A stretch of DNA of 37,755 nucleotides. Origin: Planctomycetia bacterium (lineage in GTDB: Bacteria; Planctomycetota; Planctomycetia; Pirellulales; UBA1268). The position numbers were made by a program, and so were the translations under genes. Below the pieces are notes generated by a model, which was not told the origin of the DNA, made no database searches, and saw only the letters and a program-made list of their open reading frames with translations. This document shows, piece by piece, positions 16,546 to 24,347 of the stretch. Location: positions 1 through 37,755 of the forward strand of contig JAIOPD010000033.1 of the NCBI GenBank assembly GCA_021414115.1, written 5' to 3'. Numbering within the stretch: position 1 is the stretch's first letter; each line of letters opens with the position of its first letter.

Positions 16546-16800
16546 GGGTTGCCGACTTTTGCCGTGATGCCTGCGCAGGCGATTTATAGTCGCTCTACCA
16601 GTTGGTAGCGCTACCATCGTGGACGCGGTAGCGGCCGTGAGCCTTGCCAGCACAGCCACCCGCTCGTCCTCCGAGATCGCCATGCCCGCTATGAGGGCCA
16701 CCGCCTGTGCAAGCAGCTTGATCCGATCGGGTGAAATTGCGTCGCATTCTGCGTCGCAGACAGACTCGACCCCCTGCTTTCCCGAGTGAAACCACGTTTG
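16546..16800 (-). other. Possible coding remnant upstream of the antitoxin
   Basis: An open minus-strand frame, continuous with the antitoxin frame, reads CDAECDAISPDRIKLLAQAV, then ALIAGMAISEDERVAVLARL. This looks like genuine helical protein, perhaps the C-terminal tail of a larger protein such as a recombinase. No start or domain is present, and the frame runs out of the attR-like repeat. The identity is not established. Confidence 0.3.
16583..16615 (-). promoter_or_regulatory. Candidate autoregulatory operator and -10 box of the TA locus
   Basis: Three alternating half-sites overlap: CTACCAGTTGGTAG (16595-16608) and GGTAGCGCTACC (16604-16615) are each perfect palindromes sharing a GGTAG. 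On the minus strand TATAAA (16583-16588) follows, about 38 bp before the antitoxin start. Such arrays are usual for antitoxin-DNA autoregulation. No good -35 is seen. Confidence 0.5.
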
Positions 16801-16806
16801 TTCGGT

Positions 16807-16851
16807 TCCTGTCCTCGCCACTTTACGCCCGCCGGGCCATCCATGGCCCCG
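16807..16851 (+). repeat. attR-like direct repeat of tRNA-fMet 3' end and terminator
   Basis: 44 of 45 bases match 15916-15960, including the tRNA tail CGCCACTTTACGCCCGCCGG and the CCATCCATGG hairpin core. The rest of the tRNA is absent here. The distance between the copies (891 bp) defines a small putative element holding the TA remnant. Confidence 0.6.
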
Positions 16852-16960
16852 GGCATCGCCGGTCTCGAGGCCGAGAGCTGGGTGCTGGGGCGAGGTATGG
16901 AAGTGGCTAAATAGGCTGAGCCGTTTCGCCCGCCATTCAAAATGCCGCGGCTCTGCCTCG

Positions 16961-17228
16961 GGAAATCCAGCCATGGAGCCTTCAAGGACAGATTCATGTC
17001 CCGGATAAAGAACACGAGCGATCCGATCATGGAGCACATGCACCCGACGAAGAGCGCGACGATCACACCTGCGATCTCGAGCCTGAAGAGCGCACCGCAG
17101 AACAGCATGATCACGAGCACGGCCACGAGGAGCACGCTGCAGGCTGCCAGGGCGATACTGGCCCGCAGGATTCTCGCCCGCCGTGAAAGAACTCCCAGAT
17201 TGAAGGAGCAGACGGCGAGCAGTTCGGC
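16961..17228 (-). pseudogene. Fragment of a DUF2721-family membrane protein
   Basis: The minus strand reads FNLGVLSRRARILRASIALA, then ACSVLLVAVLVIMLFCGALF and, further on, GSLVFFIRDMNLSLKAPWLDF: two membrane segments and the closing FxRDMxLSLxAxxLDF of DUF2721 proteins (function unknown). The N-terminal part is missing and the sequence begins abruptly at about 17228, exactly where the autotransporter-repeat fragment stops. No start codon or ribosome site fits. Confidence 0.55.
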
Positions 17229-17470
17229 CCGAGCCGCCGAGCTCGGCCGCGGCGAGGACCATCACGGCCGACTCGCTCAGGACCCCGTTGACCGACAGCC
17301 GGCCCGCGGCGACGGAGGTGGTGCCGGTGTGGCTACTCGTGCCAGCCAGGACGAGATTGCCAGCGCCCTGCTTCGTGACCGTGCCGGTGCCGCTGATGGC
17401 GCCGGAATAAGACACGTCGTCGGAACGTTTGAAGACCACTGCGGCGTTCGTGACAAGATCGCCTGCCACC
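17228..17470 (-). pseudogene. Fragment with autotransporter-associated beta-strand (PATR) repeats
   Basis: About 80 residues: VTNAAVVFKRSDDVSYSGAI, SGTGTVTKQGAGNLVLAGTS, then HTGTTSVAAGRLSVNGVL and AAAELGGSG. This is the PATR repeat (TIGR02601), typical of very large secreted beta-helix proteins of planctomycetes. Neither a signal peptide nor a C-terminal domain is nearby. It ends at the junction with the DUF2721 fragment, so two unrelated gene pieces have been joined. Confidence 0.55.
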
Positions 17471-17736
17471 GAACCGGTCGGACATCTCAGCGATCTACTT
17501 GTCGGGCCGAGTGGCTCTCGCGCCAACCTCCGCCCCCATGCCGACCCAGTTCCGCACTTTCGCGAACCGACCTCGGCAAAACTGCGGAACCGATTCGATT
17601 CCTTCTCTAGGTCTTTCTCTTCTTAGCCCGCGCTGAACTTCACATAGCGGGCGGCAGGTGACTGGCCCTTCACGCTAACCCGTCGATCACGCCCGCCTGG
17701 TCCGCCCGGCATTTATAGAAGGGGTGTGGCTTTATC
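17471..17736. other. Gene-free stretch
   Basis: No convincing gene. A 29-codon minus-strand frame (17623-17712, ending PAARYVKFSAG) begins at an ATG but matches nothing I recognise. Codon usage and composition are mixed, in keeping with continuing gene debris. Confidence 0.3.
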
Positions 17737-18342
17737 TCACAATCCGCCTCTGCTGCTTTTGGCTACCCCAAGCCGCTGCACCTCCTCGCAGACGGTTCGC
17801 GGATACCGGGCGAGCAGATCGGCGGAGATCTCCAGCGAGTCAAGCCTCCGAAACGTGTAGAGGCTTCGTGGCGCGAGCCCGCGGCGGCGGAGCACGCAGA
17901 CGAGGTCGCAGACCGCCTGGGCCGCGTCGGCGACCGCGCCCTGTGGCCACGAGTAGACCCGCGGGCTCGCACAGATGAACACCAGCGTGCCGAAGGGCGT
18001 CGCACGGCGGCGGGAGCGATTGTGCCGGCGCTGCGTGAAGCAGTCGATCTCCTGCGGGATCTGGGTGATGTATCCGTGCTGAAAAAGGGCGTATGCTCCC
18101 GTGACGTAGGCGTCGGGGTCGATGCTCGCCACGAGTTCTTCCACCGCCACGCCTTCGGGCAGACCATATCTGCCCGGCGCGTAGCGCCGAATGACGCCCT
18201 GCCTTACCAGCCGCCCCAGCTCGACGTTGATGACTGCCGGCGACGCATCGGCGACGTTCGCCAGTTCCGTGCACGTGAAGATCCCCTTCCCGTGCTGCCG
18301 CTGCTGCCGCGACAGAAAGTGCAGCCACGCAACCGTCTTCAT
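17737..18342 (-). CDS. AbiEi-like antitoxin / transcriptional regulator
   Basis: 201 residues. An N-terminal winged-helix region (about 20-60: GKGIFTCTELANVADASPAV, then LGRLVRQGVIRRYAPGRYGL) is followed by the AbiEi C-terminal domain (VASIDPDAYVTGAYALFQHG, then TPFGTLVFICASP). AbiEi-type proteins repress their own operon and counter the AbiEii nucleotidyltransferase toxin (type IV TA, phage abortive infection). The start at 18342 has AGGAGG five bases upstream; the longer frame is a shadow of the upstream gene. It lies 10 bp downstream of the AbiEii-like gene, the reverse of the usual antitoxin-first order. Confidence 0.7.
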   Translation of the reverse strand: MKTVAWLHFLSRQQRQHGKGIFTCTELANVADASPAVINVELGRLVRQGVIRRYAPGRYGLPEGVAVEELVASIDPDAYVTGAYALFQHGYITQIPQEIDCFTQRRHNRSRRRATPFGTLVFICASPRVYSWPQGAVADAAQAVCDLVCVLRRRGLAPRSLYTFRRLDSLEISADLLARYPRTVCEEVQRLGVAKSSRGGL

Positions 18343-18352
18343 GGCAGCCTCC

Positions 18353-19147
18353 TCATGACGACGCCTCGCGACTCCGACCAAACAGCGTCTCGAGCAGCTG
18401 CCGCACGGCCTCCAGCACGATCCGACCACCGCCTGCCGCGGCGAGCGCTGCGGCTGCTTCCGGATCGAGCTGTTGGCTGACGACGGCGTCGATGCCAGCG
18501 GCGTGATGACCACCTGCCGTAGCCAGGTCATCGAGGCGGGCAGCGACGCGAGAGGCGTCGATATTCAGCCGCCGACATTTCTCTGCAAGCCGTGGGTGAG
18601 CATCGGGAGCCGCATGGCTCGCAAACAGGAAGAGATCGACGAGATCGCGGTATTCGAGAAACGTGCGACTGACGACGGCGATCGCCTTCGCCTCGAGCAT
18701 GTCGGCGTCGGATGCCGTCCGGTACACCACACCACCGGCTGTCCGCACCGTAGGTGAGTCGAGGCACTCGATGCGGATGATGTCCACAGGGATCTCGATC
18801 CGGCCCAGTGTTGAACCCAGGTTCCAGAACGCCAGGTCCACCACTGCCGTGGCGACCGACTCCACGGCCCCTCCGCGCGGTGCGGCCACGCTTCCATCAA
18901 GGCCCAGCCGCCGCCGCACGTCGGGCAGCAGCCGCCGCTCGAAGAGCCGGATGAGCTGGGTTTGCTTGTCGGCCAGGTCGCCATCCCAGTGGTAGTCGAT
19001 ATCGACCGAACGCCGGGCGCCATTGTCGAGAAATCGGTACCGGAACCCGCCCACGAGACAGAGCCCCGCACCGACAGGGTGCGTGGCGACCAACGACACC
19101 ACCATGCCCTGGATCTGCTCGATCACGGCCGTCCGGTCATCAGCCAA
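18353..19147 (-). CDS. AbiEii-like nucleotidyltransferase (putative toxin)
   Basis: 264 residues of the AbiEii/AbiGii nucleotidyltransferase group. The nucleotidyltransferase core shows LVGGFRYRFL followed by RRSVDIDYHW (GG...hDhDh motif with two carboxylates at about 48-50). Further features are IPVDIIRIECLDSP and a helical half ADMLEAKAIAVVSRTFLEYRD, matching the family's K..A...R....DLxDL motif. Known AbiEii enzymes transfer nucleotides and arrest growth. A TTG start (19145-19147) with GAGGTG upstream is used. It is the first gene of the pair, directly behind a palindromic promoter. Confidence 0.75.
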   Translation of the reverse strand: MADDRTAVIEQIQGMVVSLVATHPVGAGLCLVGGFRYRFLDNGARRSVDIDYHWDGDLADKQTQLIRLFERRLLPDVRRRLGLDGSVAAPRGGAVESVATAVVDLAFWNLGSTLGRIEIPVDIIRIECLDSPTVRTAGGVVYRTASDADMLEAKAIAVVSRTFLEYRDLVDLFLFASHAAPDAHPRLAEKCRRLNIDASRVAARLDDLATAGGHHAAGIDAVVSQQLDPEAAAALAAAGGGRIVLEAVRQLLETLFGRSREASS

Positions 19148-19163
19148 TCACCACCTCATTTCT

Positions 19164-19204
19164 CGTAACAAAGTGAATCATAATCGCTATGATTCGTTAC
19201 GCAA
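19164..19204 (-). promoter_or_regulatory. Promoter with overlapping inverted repeat upstream of AbiE-like pair
   Basis: Unusually AT-rich for the window. On the minus strand, TTGCGT (19199-19204) and TATGAT (19177-19182) are separated by 16 bp. A perfect inverted repeat GAATCATA/TATGATTC (19175-19182 and 19188-19195) and an outer CGTAAC/GTTACG pair (19164-19169 and 19196-19201) cover the promoter, as expected for repression by the AbiEi-like protein. Confidence 0.6.
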
Positions 19205-19264
19205 GAATGCGATGGCGAGGTCGCTACTCCAGGCCGTGGAGAGCACGGTCGTGCGGTCACCCAC

Positions 19265-19738
19265 GTGCCAGCGGAAGTCGTACTGCCACAGGTGTTGACG
19301 GCGGTTGAAAACGGCGTCGCGCGACGATTCATCGACCTCAATCCGCGCGGACGGGTGCTCGTTGTGACCGGCCAGACGAGCGACTTCGTCTGCCCAACCT
19401 GGTTGAACCCGAATCTCCAGGCCCTGATCAGCAAGGACGATGCGTTCGATTCGCTCCGCTGCGAACTCGATGATCTGACGGGTTCGGAAACGCGGCCGGC
19501 ATCCAGCCAAAACACCTCGACGCAGGCTCTTACGGAACGCGAGGCCGAGGTCTTCGGCTTGATCGGCGACGGGTTGACCACCCGCGAGATCGCGGAGCGA
19601 CTCGGGCTCTCGGAGCACATGGTCCAGACCCATCGGAAGCGGATCGCGACGAGACTCTGCACGTCCGGCGCGAGCGTGACGTCAGCGGGTAGCAACGAGG
19701 GGTCGGGGTGTGCGGGAGCCAGGGGTGAGTTGAAATAG
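19265..19738 (+). pseudogene. Truncated LuxR-family response regulator
   Basis: The C-terminal half has a clear LuxR helix-turn-helix: LTEREAEVFGLIGDGLTTRE, then IAERLGLSEHMVQTHRKRIA. Before it lies only the second half of a receiver-like domain (RVLVVTGQTSDFVCPTWL ... LISKDDAFDSLRCELDDL). The phosphoacceptor Asp half is missing, and no plausible upstream start restores it. The tail after the recognition helix (CTSGASVTSAGSNEGSG...) looks out of frame. A GTG at 19265 is the only start offered. It is likely a decayed regulator; a short DNA-binding protein remains possible. Confidence 0.5.
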
Positions 19739-19766
19739 CATCGGGGGGCTGCTGGCCCCCCGATGC
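19738..19766. terminator. Strong hairpin, probable terminator
   Basis: A perfect 12-bp stem GCATCGGGGGGC/GCCCCCCGATGC with a five-base loop, located between the convergent LuxR fragment and the cysteine-rich gene. It lacks a long U-run on either side (TATTTCAA on the minus strand), so it could serve both directions. Confidence 0.6.
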
Positions 19767-19793
19767 GTCATTCACAACGCCTCCCAGTTGCGA

Positions 19794-20003
19794 CTACTGG
19801 TTGCTCTTGCAGCAAGCAGACGTCGCACTGGCACGGTCACAGCCGTCGACGCAGCATTCGCAGGTGCATGCCTTGCACGTGCACTCGCCGGTCTCACAGC
19901 AACCGCAGCAGTCACACTTGGGGCAGCCCGCGTTGCTCACGCTGACCGCCGCAGCACCGAATGGGACGACGGCAAGCGACGCCCACAGGATCAGACTTTT
20001 CAT
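19794..20003 (-). CDS. Exported metallothionein-like cysteine-rich small protein
   Basis: 69 residues. The N-terminus is a signal peptide (MKSLILWASLAVVPFGAAAV, cleavage near VSNA-G). The mature part of about 43 residues has 15 Cys in dense CxC, CC and CxxC patterns (CPKCDCCGCCETGECTCKAC, then TCECCVDGC and a final CCKSNQ). The density resembles metallothioneins, which bind Cu, Zn or Cd through thiolates, but those are normally cytosolic, so an exported one is unusual. No histidine is present. The start at 20003 has GGAG upstream. It shares strand and neighbourhood with another exported Cys-rich protein (20120-20554). Metal binding is inferred from composition only. Confidence 0.7.
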   Translation of the reverse strand: MKSLILWASLAVVPFGAAAVSVSNAGCPKCDCCGCCETGECTCKACTCECCVDGCDRASATSACCKSNQ

Positions 20004-20119
20004 CGCAGAATCTCCATACCGAAGGGAACTGAACTCATAGACGCCATGCCGCAACACACGACATGGGCAAGCACATCCACTCCCGCATGCCGTTGGGCAG
20101 ACAGGAGGCGGCGTCTGAT

Positions 20120-20554
20120 TCAGTTCCGCCAGACCCCGAACACGATGCGAGGTGGGCGATAGGGAATGGTCTCTCCAGCCGCAAGAGCCAACCGCATCAA
20201 CTCGGCAGATGCCTCTGCCGAATCGTCGGAGACCCGTACGACTGCGTAATGGTCAGGGAGCTGAAGATCGAGCGCCGCGTGCCCCTCAACCGTGGTCGCC
20301 GAATCGTGCCGAGCCTTCAGGTGACAGTGACACGGCGGCGCAGGCCGCTGCTCGGTTTGCTGCGGTCTGCACAGCGAACACTGTGCGCCGAAGTCCTGCT
20401 CGGCTGACAGGATGTGCTTGCAGCAGGATTGGCTCGCCGATGCCGAGCAGCACGATTTGCCGCACGCCCAGACGGCCGACGCGGGAATGAACTGCCCGAT
20501 GACCGCCGCAAGGGTGATCAGAAACCGACCTGCGTGAAAACGAGTCGGAAACAT
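20120..20554 (-). CDS. Exported hypothetical protein with cysteine-rich segment
   Basis: 144 residues. A signal peptide (MFPTRFHAGRFLITLAAVIG, cleavage near ASA-VWA) is followed by a Cys- and His-containing region (CGKSCCSASASQSCCKH, then CSLCRPQQ and CHCH) and a Cys-free C-terminal half with predicted mixed secondary structure (AALDLQLPDHYAVVRVSDDS). No family is recognised. CxxCC, CxxC and CHCH patterns suggest metal or redox chemistry in the periplasm. It lies 116 bp upstream of the metallothionein-like gene in the same direction, so the two may be one transcript. Confidence 0.6.
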   Translation of the reverse strand: MFPTRFHAGRFLITLAAVIGQFIPASAVWACGKSCCSASASQSCCKHILSAEQDFGAQCSLCRPQQTEQRPAPPCHCHLKARHDSATTVEGHAALDLQLPDHYAVVRVSDDSAEASAELMRLALAAGETIPYRPPRIVFGVWRN

Positions 20555-21111
20555 AGGCGGCCGTAACCTCTCTTCAGATCATAGGCCGGTCAGGCCATGT
20601 GGGGCAAGGTTTTTACACCCGGTTTCATCGCTCTCCCCGCAGGCCGGATGGGCGAAGAACGGCAGCGACGCCAACACAGCGCCCACCAGTGGGCCAGCCG
20701 GGTAGCTGAATGGCTCGTAGACGATCAGGGGCGGCCTCGGCCGTGGCGACAGCGAGCACGATCGCGGAACGTTCAGGCAGCCGATTCCGTCTCAACCTTG
20801 CCCGGGAGTTTGCTGAGAGGAATCCTCACAAGCGACTCATACGAACCCCACTTAATCCTCAGGCGTGATCAACCGGGTTTTTCAGATCGATCGGATGGCT
20901 TTTTTACGAGACGTCCGGTGGCTCCTGATGGCTTTCTGGACGAGAGCCTGCTCGACGGCCGCGAATCCTAGATCGACTTGCGTCCATGCCGACGGATGAC
21001 GGTCGGCCGCGATCCCACGCCAGCTGGAAAGATGACCATGCCGACAAGATCGTGGTTCGCAGGGAACCATGCCTGCGGCGTCGTTCTTCTGGGCGAACGA
21101 GGAGACCGTGA
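20555..21111. other. Gene-free region
   Basis: Open frames here (for example 20597-20971 plus) have low-complexity, Arg-rich translations without family features. I see no RNA gene or promoter that I can support. The stretch leads into repeat copy C. Confidence 0.3.
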
Positions 21112-21334
21112 GGGGCTACCCGTGCCCCGGGAGCCGGCGTTGGCGGCCAGCGGAGACAGGATGTCGAAGCGCAGCCGGCATCGAATGAGTGGAGGGCAGG
21201 ATGCCCGCAGCGAACGTCCGGCGGCGGGGTATGGTAGCCCCGAACACACGCGAGCAGACGTTCACCGCCAGCAACGCAGGATCACCAACACACCGGGCCC
21301 GGGCGCGCGAGGATCAAGTGGGAGCCGTATCAGG
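21112..21334 (+). repeat. Interspersed structured repeat, copy C
   Basis: The left arm GGGGCTACC (21112-21120) pairs with GGTAGCCCC (21233-21241); inside, GAGCCGG/CCGGC and CCCC/GGGG continue the stem. In copy D the same position is G-C (GGGCTGCC/GGCAGCCC), so the stem changed on both sides. The interior ATGTCGAAGCGCAGCCGGC and GCCCGCAGCGAACGTCCGGC match copies A and D. The tail AAGTGGGAGCCGTATCAGG ends the unit. The CCCCGCGCTCGCGC module of A and D is missing. Confidence 0.7.
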
Positions 21335-21508
21335 GATGCGGTCCAAATGTGCCTGAACGGAAGCTGGAGCCTTCTCCAGTTCGGCACTTCAGAGACTCCG
21401 GGCCTTGCGGCCGAGCGCAGTTGGCTGCGTGTGGTACTCTTTCGCCCCGACAGCCCGCTGGACAGCGGTGCTGGAGTCCGACCGCAGAGAATCAAAGGCC
21501 AACACTCC

Positions 21509-21889
21509 ATGAAAGACCCGACCGTTCGCGGCGTCGTCCACCTGATCGAGGAGACCAAGGCCTTCGGGCAGAAGGGCTTTCGCAAGCGCCTGGTGGTACT
21601 CGAGCAGTCCAAGGGCACGTTCACCAACTTCATTCCCGTCGAGTTCGTGAAGGACGGCTGCGACGCGGTGGACGACCTGGCCGTTGGAGACGAGATCGAG
21701 GTGACCTACCGCCTGAGCGGCCGCCGCTGGCAGAAGGATGAGGCCAGCGAGGCCAAATATTTTCTGAGTGCCGAGGGCCTCTCGTTCAAACGGTTATCCG
21801 CGAGTGGACGGACGAATGACGGCTCGAACGACGCCATCGACCCCAACGACGCCCTTGCCGAGGCCGGTGAGGATGACGTGCCGTTTTGA
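21509..21889 (+). CDS. DUF3127 / SSB-like OB-fold protein
   Basis: 126 residues. The core (VRGVVHLIEETKAFGQKGFR, then KRLVVLEQ and NFIPVEFVKDGC, VGDEIEVTYRLSGRRW) matches DUF3127, an OB-fold family related to single-stranded DNA-binding proteins. The C-terminus is an acidic disordered tail ending EDDVPF, like the SSB tip that recruits repair and replication proteins. A ssDNA-associated role is therefore likely, probably as an accessory or element-borne SSB. The start at 21509 begins at the fold; the longer frame upstream runs through repeat C and is not coding. The gene stands alone between repeat copies. Confidence 0.75.
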   Translation: MKDPTVRGVVHLIEETKAFGQKGFRKRLVVLEQSKGTFTNFIPVEFVKDGCDAVDDLAVGDEIEVTYRLSGRRWQKDEASEAKYFLSAEGLSFKRLSASGRTNDGSNDAIDPNDALAEAGEDDVPF

Positions 21890-22362
21890 GGTGGCCTTCC
21901 GCGATCTCCCTTTCGCCGGGTGACCCGTCATGCCCTTCGGGCTGATCACTCGCGACGTCAGATCGCGAGGAATTCATGGCACTTCATGAACCTCCTGGCT
22001 CATGGACCGGACCGTCTGCAGGATCTCCTCGGTGCGTTCGGAGTTGGGCGAGGCGGACTGGCGGGTGGGCGTCACTACTCCACCAGCCGCAGCTCACTGG
22101 CGACGACCCGCACGACAGGCGTCCGGGTAGGAGCGCGATGGCATGGGGCGCCGCGTCGCCGTTTTCGACCGCCGCCAACACGGCTCACATGAAAGCCGTA
22201 TCAGGGCACGTAGGGGAACGACTTCCAGTTCGAAAAGGCAGGCTCACCTTCCAACGAGAGGCGTGCGCACCTATAAGCCTCCTTCACTGCCGGCCGCGGG
22301 CACCAACCCTCTGGGCCGTCAGGAACGACCGAACCACACGTGTCGACCAAGGAAGCCATCCG
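21890..22362. other. Gene-free region with a partial repeat copy (E)
   Basis: No gene is supported. At 22182-22205, CGGCTCACATGAAAGCCGTATCAGG is a diverged copy of the repeat-family tail hairpin (GGCTC...GAGCCGTATCAGG at 402-425, 21311-21334 and 24802-24825), with CGGCT/AGCCG stem pairing retained. The last bases hold the asnB ribosome site. Confidence 0.5.
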
Positions 22363-24222
22363 ATGTGCGGGATTGTGGGAGTCTGGCGGCAACGGGACGG
22401 AGAGCGTGCCGATCCTGCCCTCGTCGATCGCATGTTGGCGACCATTCTGCATCGTGGGCCGGATGGCGGAGGCGTCTGGTCGGAAGGTCGTGTCGCACTC
22501 GGGCATCGTCGGCTTTCGATCATCGACCTTTCTGCGGCCGGTCACCAACCGATGCTGAGCTCAGACCGCCACGGAGTGCTCACCTACAACGGCGAGATCT
22601 ACAACTATCCAGAACTCCGCCTACAGCTGGAAAAAGAGGGTGTTGCCTTCGTCGGCACGTCCGACACCGAAGTTCTCCTCGCGGCGCTTCACTCCTGGGG
22701 ACCGGAGCGAACCATACCCCTGCTCAACGGGATGTTCGCTTTCGCCTACCTCGACCTCCGCTGCGGAGCGTTGTGGCTGGCCCGCGACCGTCTTGGCATC
22801 AAGCCGCTCTACGTGGCGGACACCGGCGAGGATCTGCTCTTCGCCTCCGAGGTCAAGGCCATCCTCGCCCATCCCCGCATGGTGAAGAGGGTCGATGAGG
22901 CGGCCCTGAGCCGGGCATTTCTCGTCACGCGACGTTCCCACGACACCCTCTTCGCCGGCATCACCGGCATGCCGTCCGGCTGTTGGTGGAAGGTGACTTG
23001 CGACGGCATCACGAAGCATCGTTACTTCGAAGTCGAGACCGCGATCGATCGTGATCGTCTGACGCGGAATCACCGCTCGATCGACCTGGGCTCGGTCACC
23101 GAGGCGCTGCAACGCAACCTCCGGGAGAGCGTCCGCATCCATCTCGCGAGCGATGCCCCAATCGCCGCGATGTGCAGCGGCGGAGTCGACTCGAGCCTCA
23201 TCGCGGCCTACGCCGGCGACGACAGGCCGGACATGGTCGGTTACGTCGCCGACGCCCCCGTCGGCAGCGGCGAGGCAGCCCAGGCGCTGCGGGTCGGCCG
23301 CCATATCAACGTCCCGATCCGCGAGGTAGCGGTGCCTCGCGAGGACTACCTGCGGCTCTGGCCGGTTTGCGTTCGGCATCTCGACAGCCCTGCCCACCAT
23401 CGCAGCGAGCCCGCCCTGCTCGCCGTCGCGCTCGCCTGCCGAGCCGACGGAATCAAGGTGCTCCTCACCGGAGAGGGTGCCGACGAGCTCTTCGGCGGCT
23501 ATCCGTGGCACGCCGCTGCTCACCGCTCCTGGCGCGATTGGCCATGGCTGTCGGCAGTCGTGCCGCGGTCTCTCGGGGGACGTGCGTCATCCCGCCATCG
23601 CGCCTTTCCTCTGCAGCCGCCCGGCATGGGCGGTTCGCTCCACAGGTTGAGATCCCGTCTGGCTCTCGCCGTCGATGCCGAACGTGAGCTGCTCTCCCGC
23701 AGGCTCTTCGAAAGCCTCGCGGGAATCGATCGGCTTCCCGACCGTGCCCTGGTCGTTTCCGGCCTGGCCGACCTCGTCGACCACCTGTCCTGGGTTCTCC
23801 ACCGGCACGATCACATCAGCATGGCCGCCTCGGTCGAGATGCGGGTGCCGTTTCTCGAAAACCACCTGATCGACTTCGGCATGCATCTTCCCGGCCCGGT
23901 CAAGCTCCGCCGCGGCCAGGGAAAGTGGGCGTTGAAAACCGTCGCCCTCGATCGCCTCCCGCGTGACGTCGTCCATGCCCGCAAGAAGGGTTTTCCGATC
24001 CCGCACGCCTATACGGACGGCACCGAACGCATCCTGCTGAACGGACTCCTGGCCGATCAACTGCAGTGGTCAACGGCGACGACGCGGCTCCTCGTCGATG
24101 ACATGCGGCACGACTTGGATCTCCGTTTTCTCATGGTCGGCATGGAAATCTGGCTGCAACTGCTCTTCGGCAACGAGACGACTGATGCCGTCGGTGAGAA
24201 ACTCGTGGCCCACGCCAGGTAA
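22363..24222 (+). CDS. asnB: Asparagine synthase (glutamine-hydrolysing)
   Basis: 619 residues. The enzyme makes asparagine from aspartate, ATP and glutamine. The N-terminal Ntn glutaminase domain begins MCGIVGVW, with Cys2 as nucleophile after Met removal, followed by LGHRRLSIIDLSAAGHQPM and YNGEIYNYPELR. The synthetase domain has the PP-loop CSGGVDSSLIAAY (about 271-283) and LTGEGADELFGGYPWH (about 368-383). The start at 22363 is fixed by the need for Cys2 and by AAGGAAG upstream. It is flanked on both sides by structured repeats and has no same-strand partner. Stand-alone AsnB paralogues also occur in exopolysaccharide loci, but no such genes are near. Confidence 0.93.
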   Translation: MCGIVGVWRQRDGERADPALVDRMLATILHRGPDGGGVWSEGRVALGHRRLSIIDLSAAGHQPMLSSDRHGVLTYNGEIYNYPELRLQLEKEGVAFVGTSDTEVLLAALHSWGPERTIPLLNGMFAFAYLDLRCGALWLARDRLGIKPLYVADTGEDLLFASEVKAILAHPRMVKRVDEAALSRAFLVTRRSHDTLFAGITGMPSGCWWKVTCDGITKHRYFEVETAIDRDRLTRNHRSIDLGSVTEALQRNLRESVRIHLASDAPIAAMCSGGVDSSLIAAYAGDDRPDMVGYVADAPVGSGEAAQALRVGRHINVPIREVAVPREDYLRLWPVCVRHLDSPAHHRSEPALLAVALACRADGIKVLLTGEGADELFGGYPWHAAAHRSWRDWPWLSAVVPRSLGGRASSRHRAFPLQPPGMGGSLHRLRSRLALAVDAERELLSRRLFESLAGIDRLPDRALVVSGLADLVDHLSWVLHRHDHISMAASVEMRVPFLENHLIDFGMHLPGPVKLRRGQGKWALKTVALDRLPRDVVHARKKGFPIPHAYTDGTERILLNGLLADQLQWSTATTRLLVDDMRHDLDLRFLMVGMEIWLQLLFGNETTDAVGEKLVAHAR

Positions 24223-24347
24223 TAGGGCGTCACACGTGAGCCTCGCGCGTACCCCATCGTGTTGCATGGATTGAACGGACTTCTGCCCGACGGAGCCGGC
24301 GGTGGCTCCTCTTCGCCTCTTGAGCTGTTTCGCGGTAGGCCATCAGG

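Noticed and set aside
17623-17712. 29-residue minus-strand peptide ending PAARYVKFSAG
   Set aside because: It has an ATG but no ribosome site, and no family is recognised; it lies among gene debris.
20690-20770. tRNA-like sequence GGGTAGCTGAATGGCTC
   Set aside because: No anticodon stem or T-arm can be folded.
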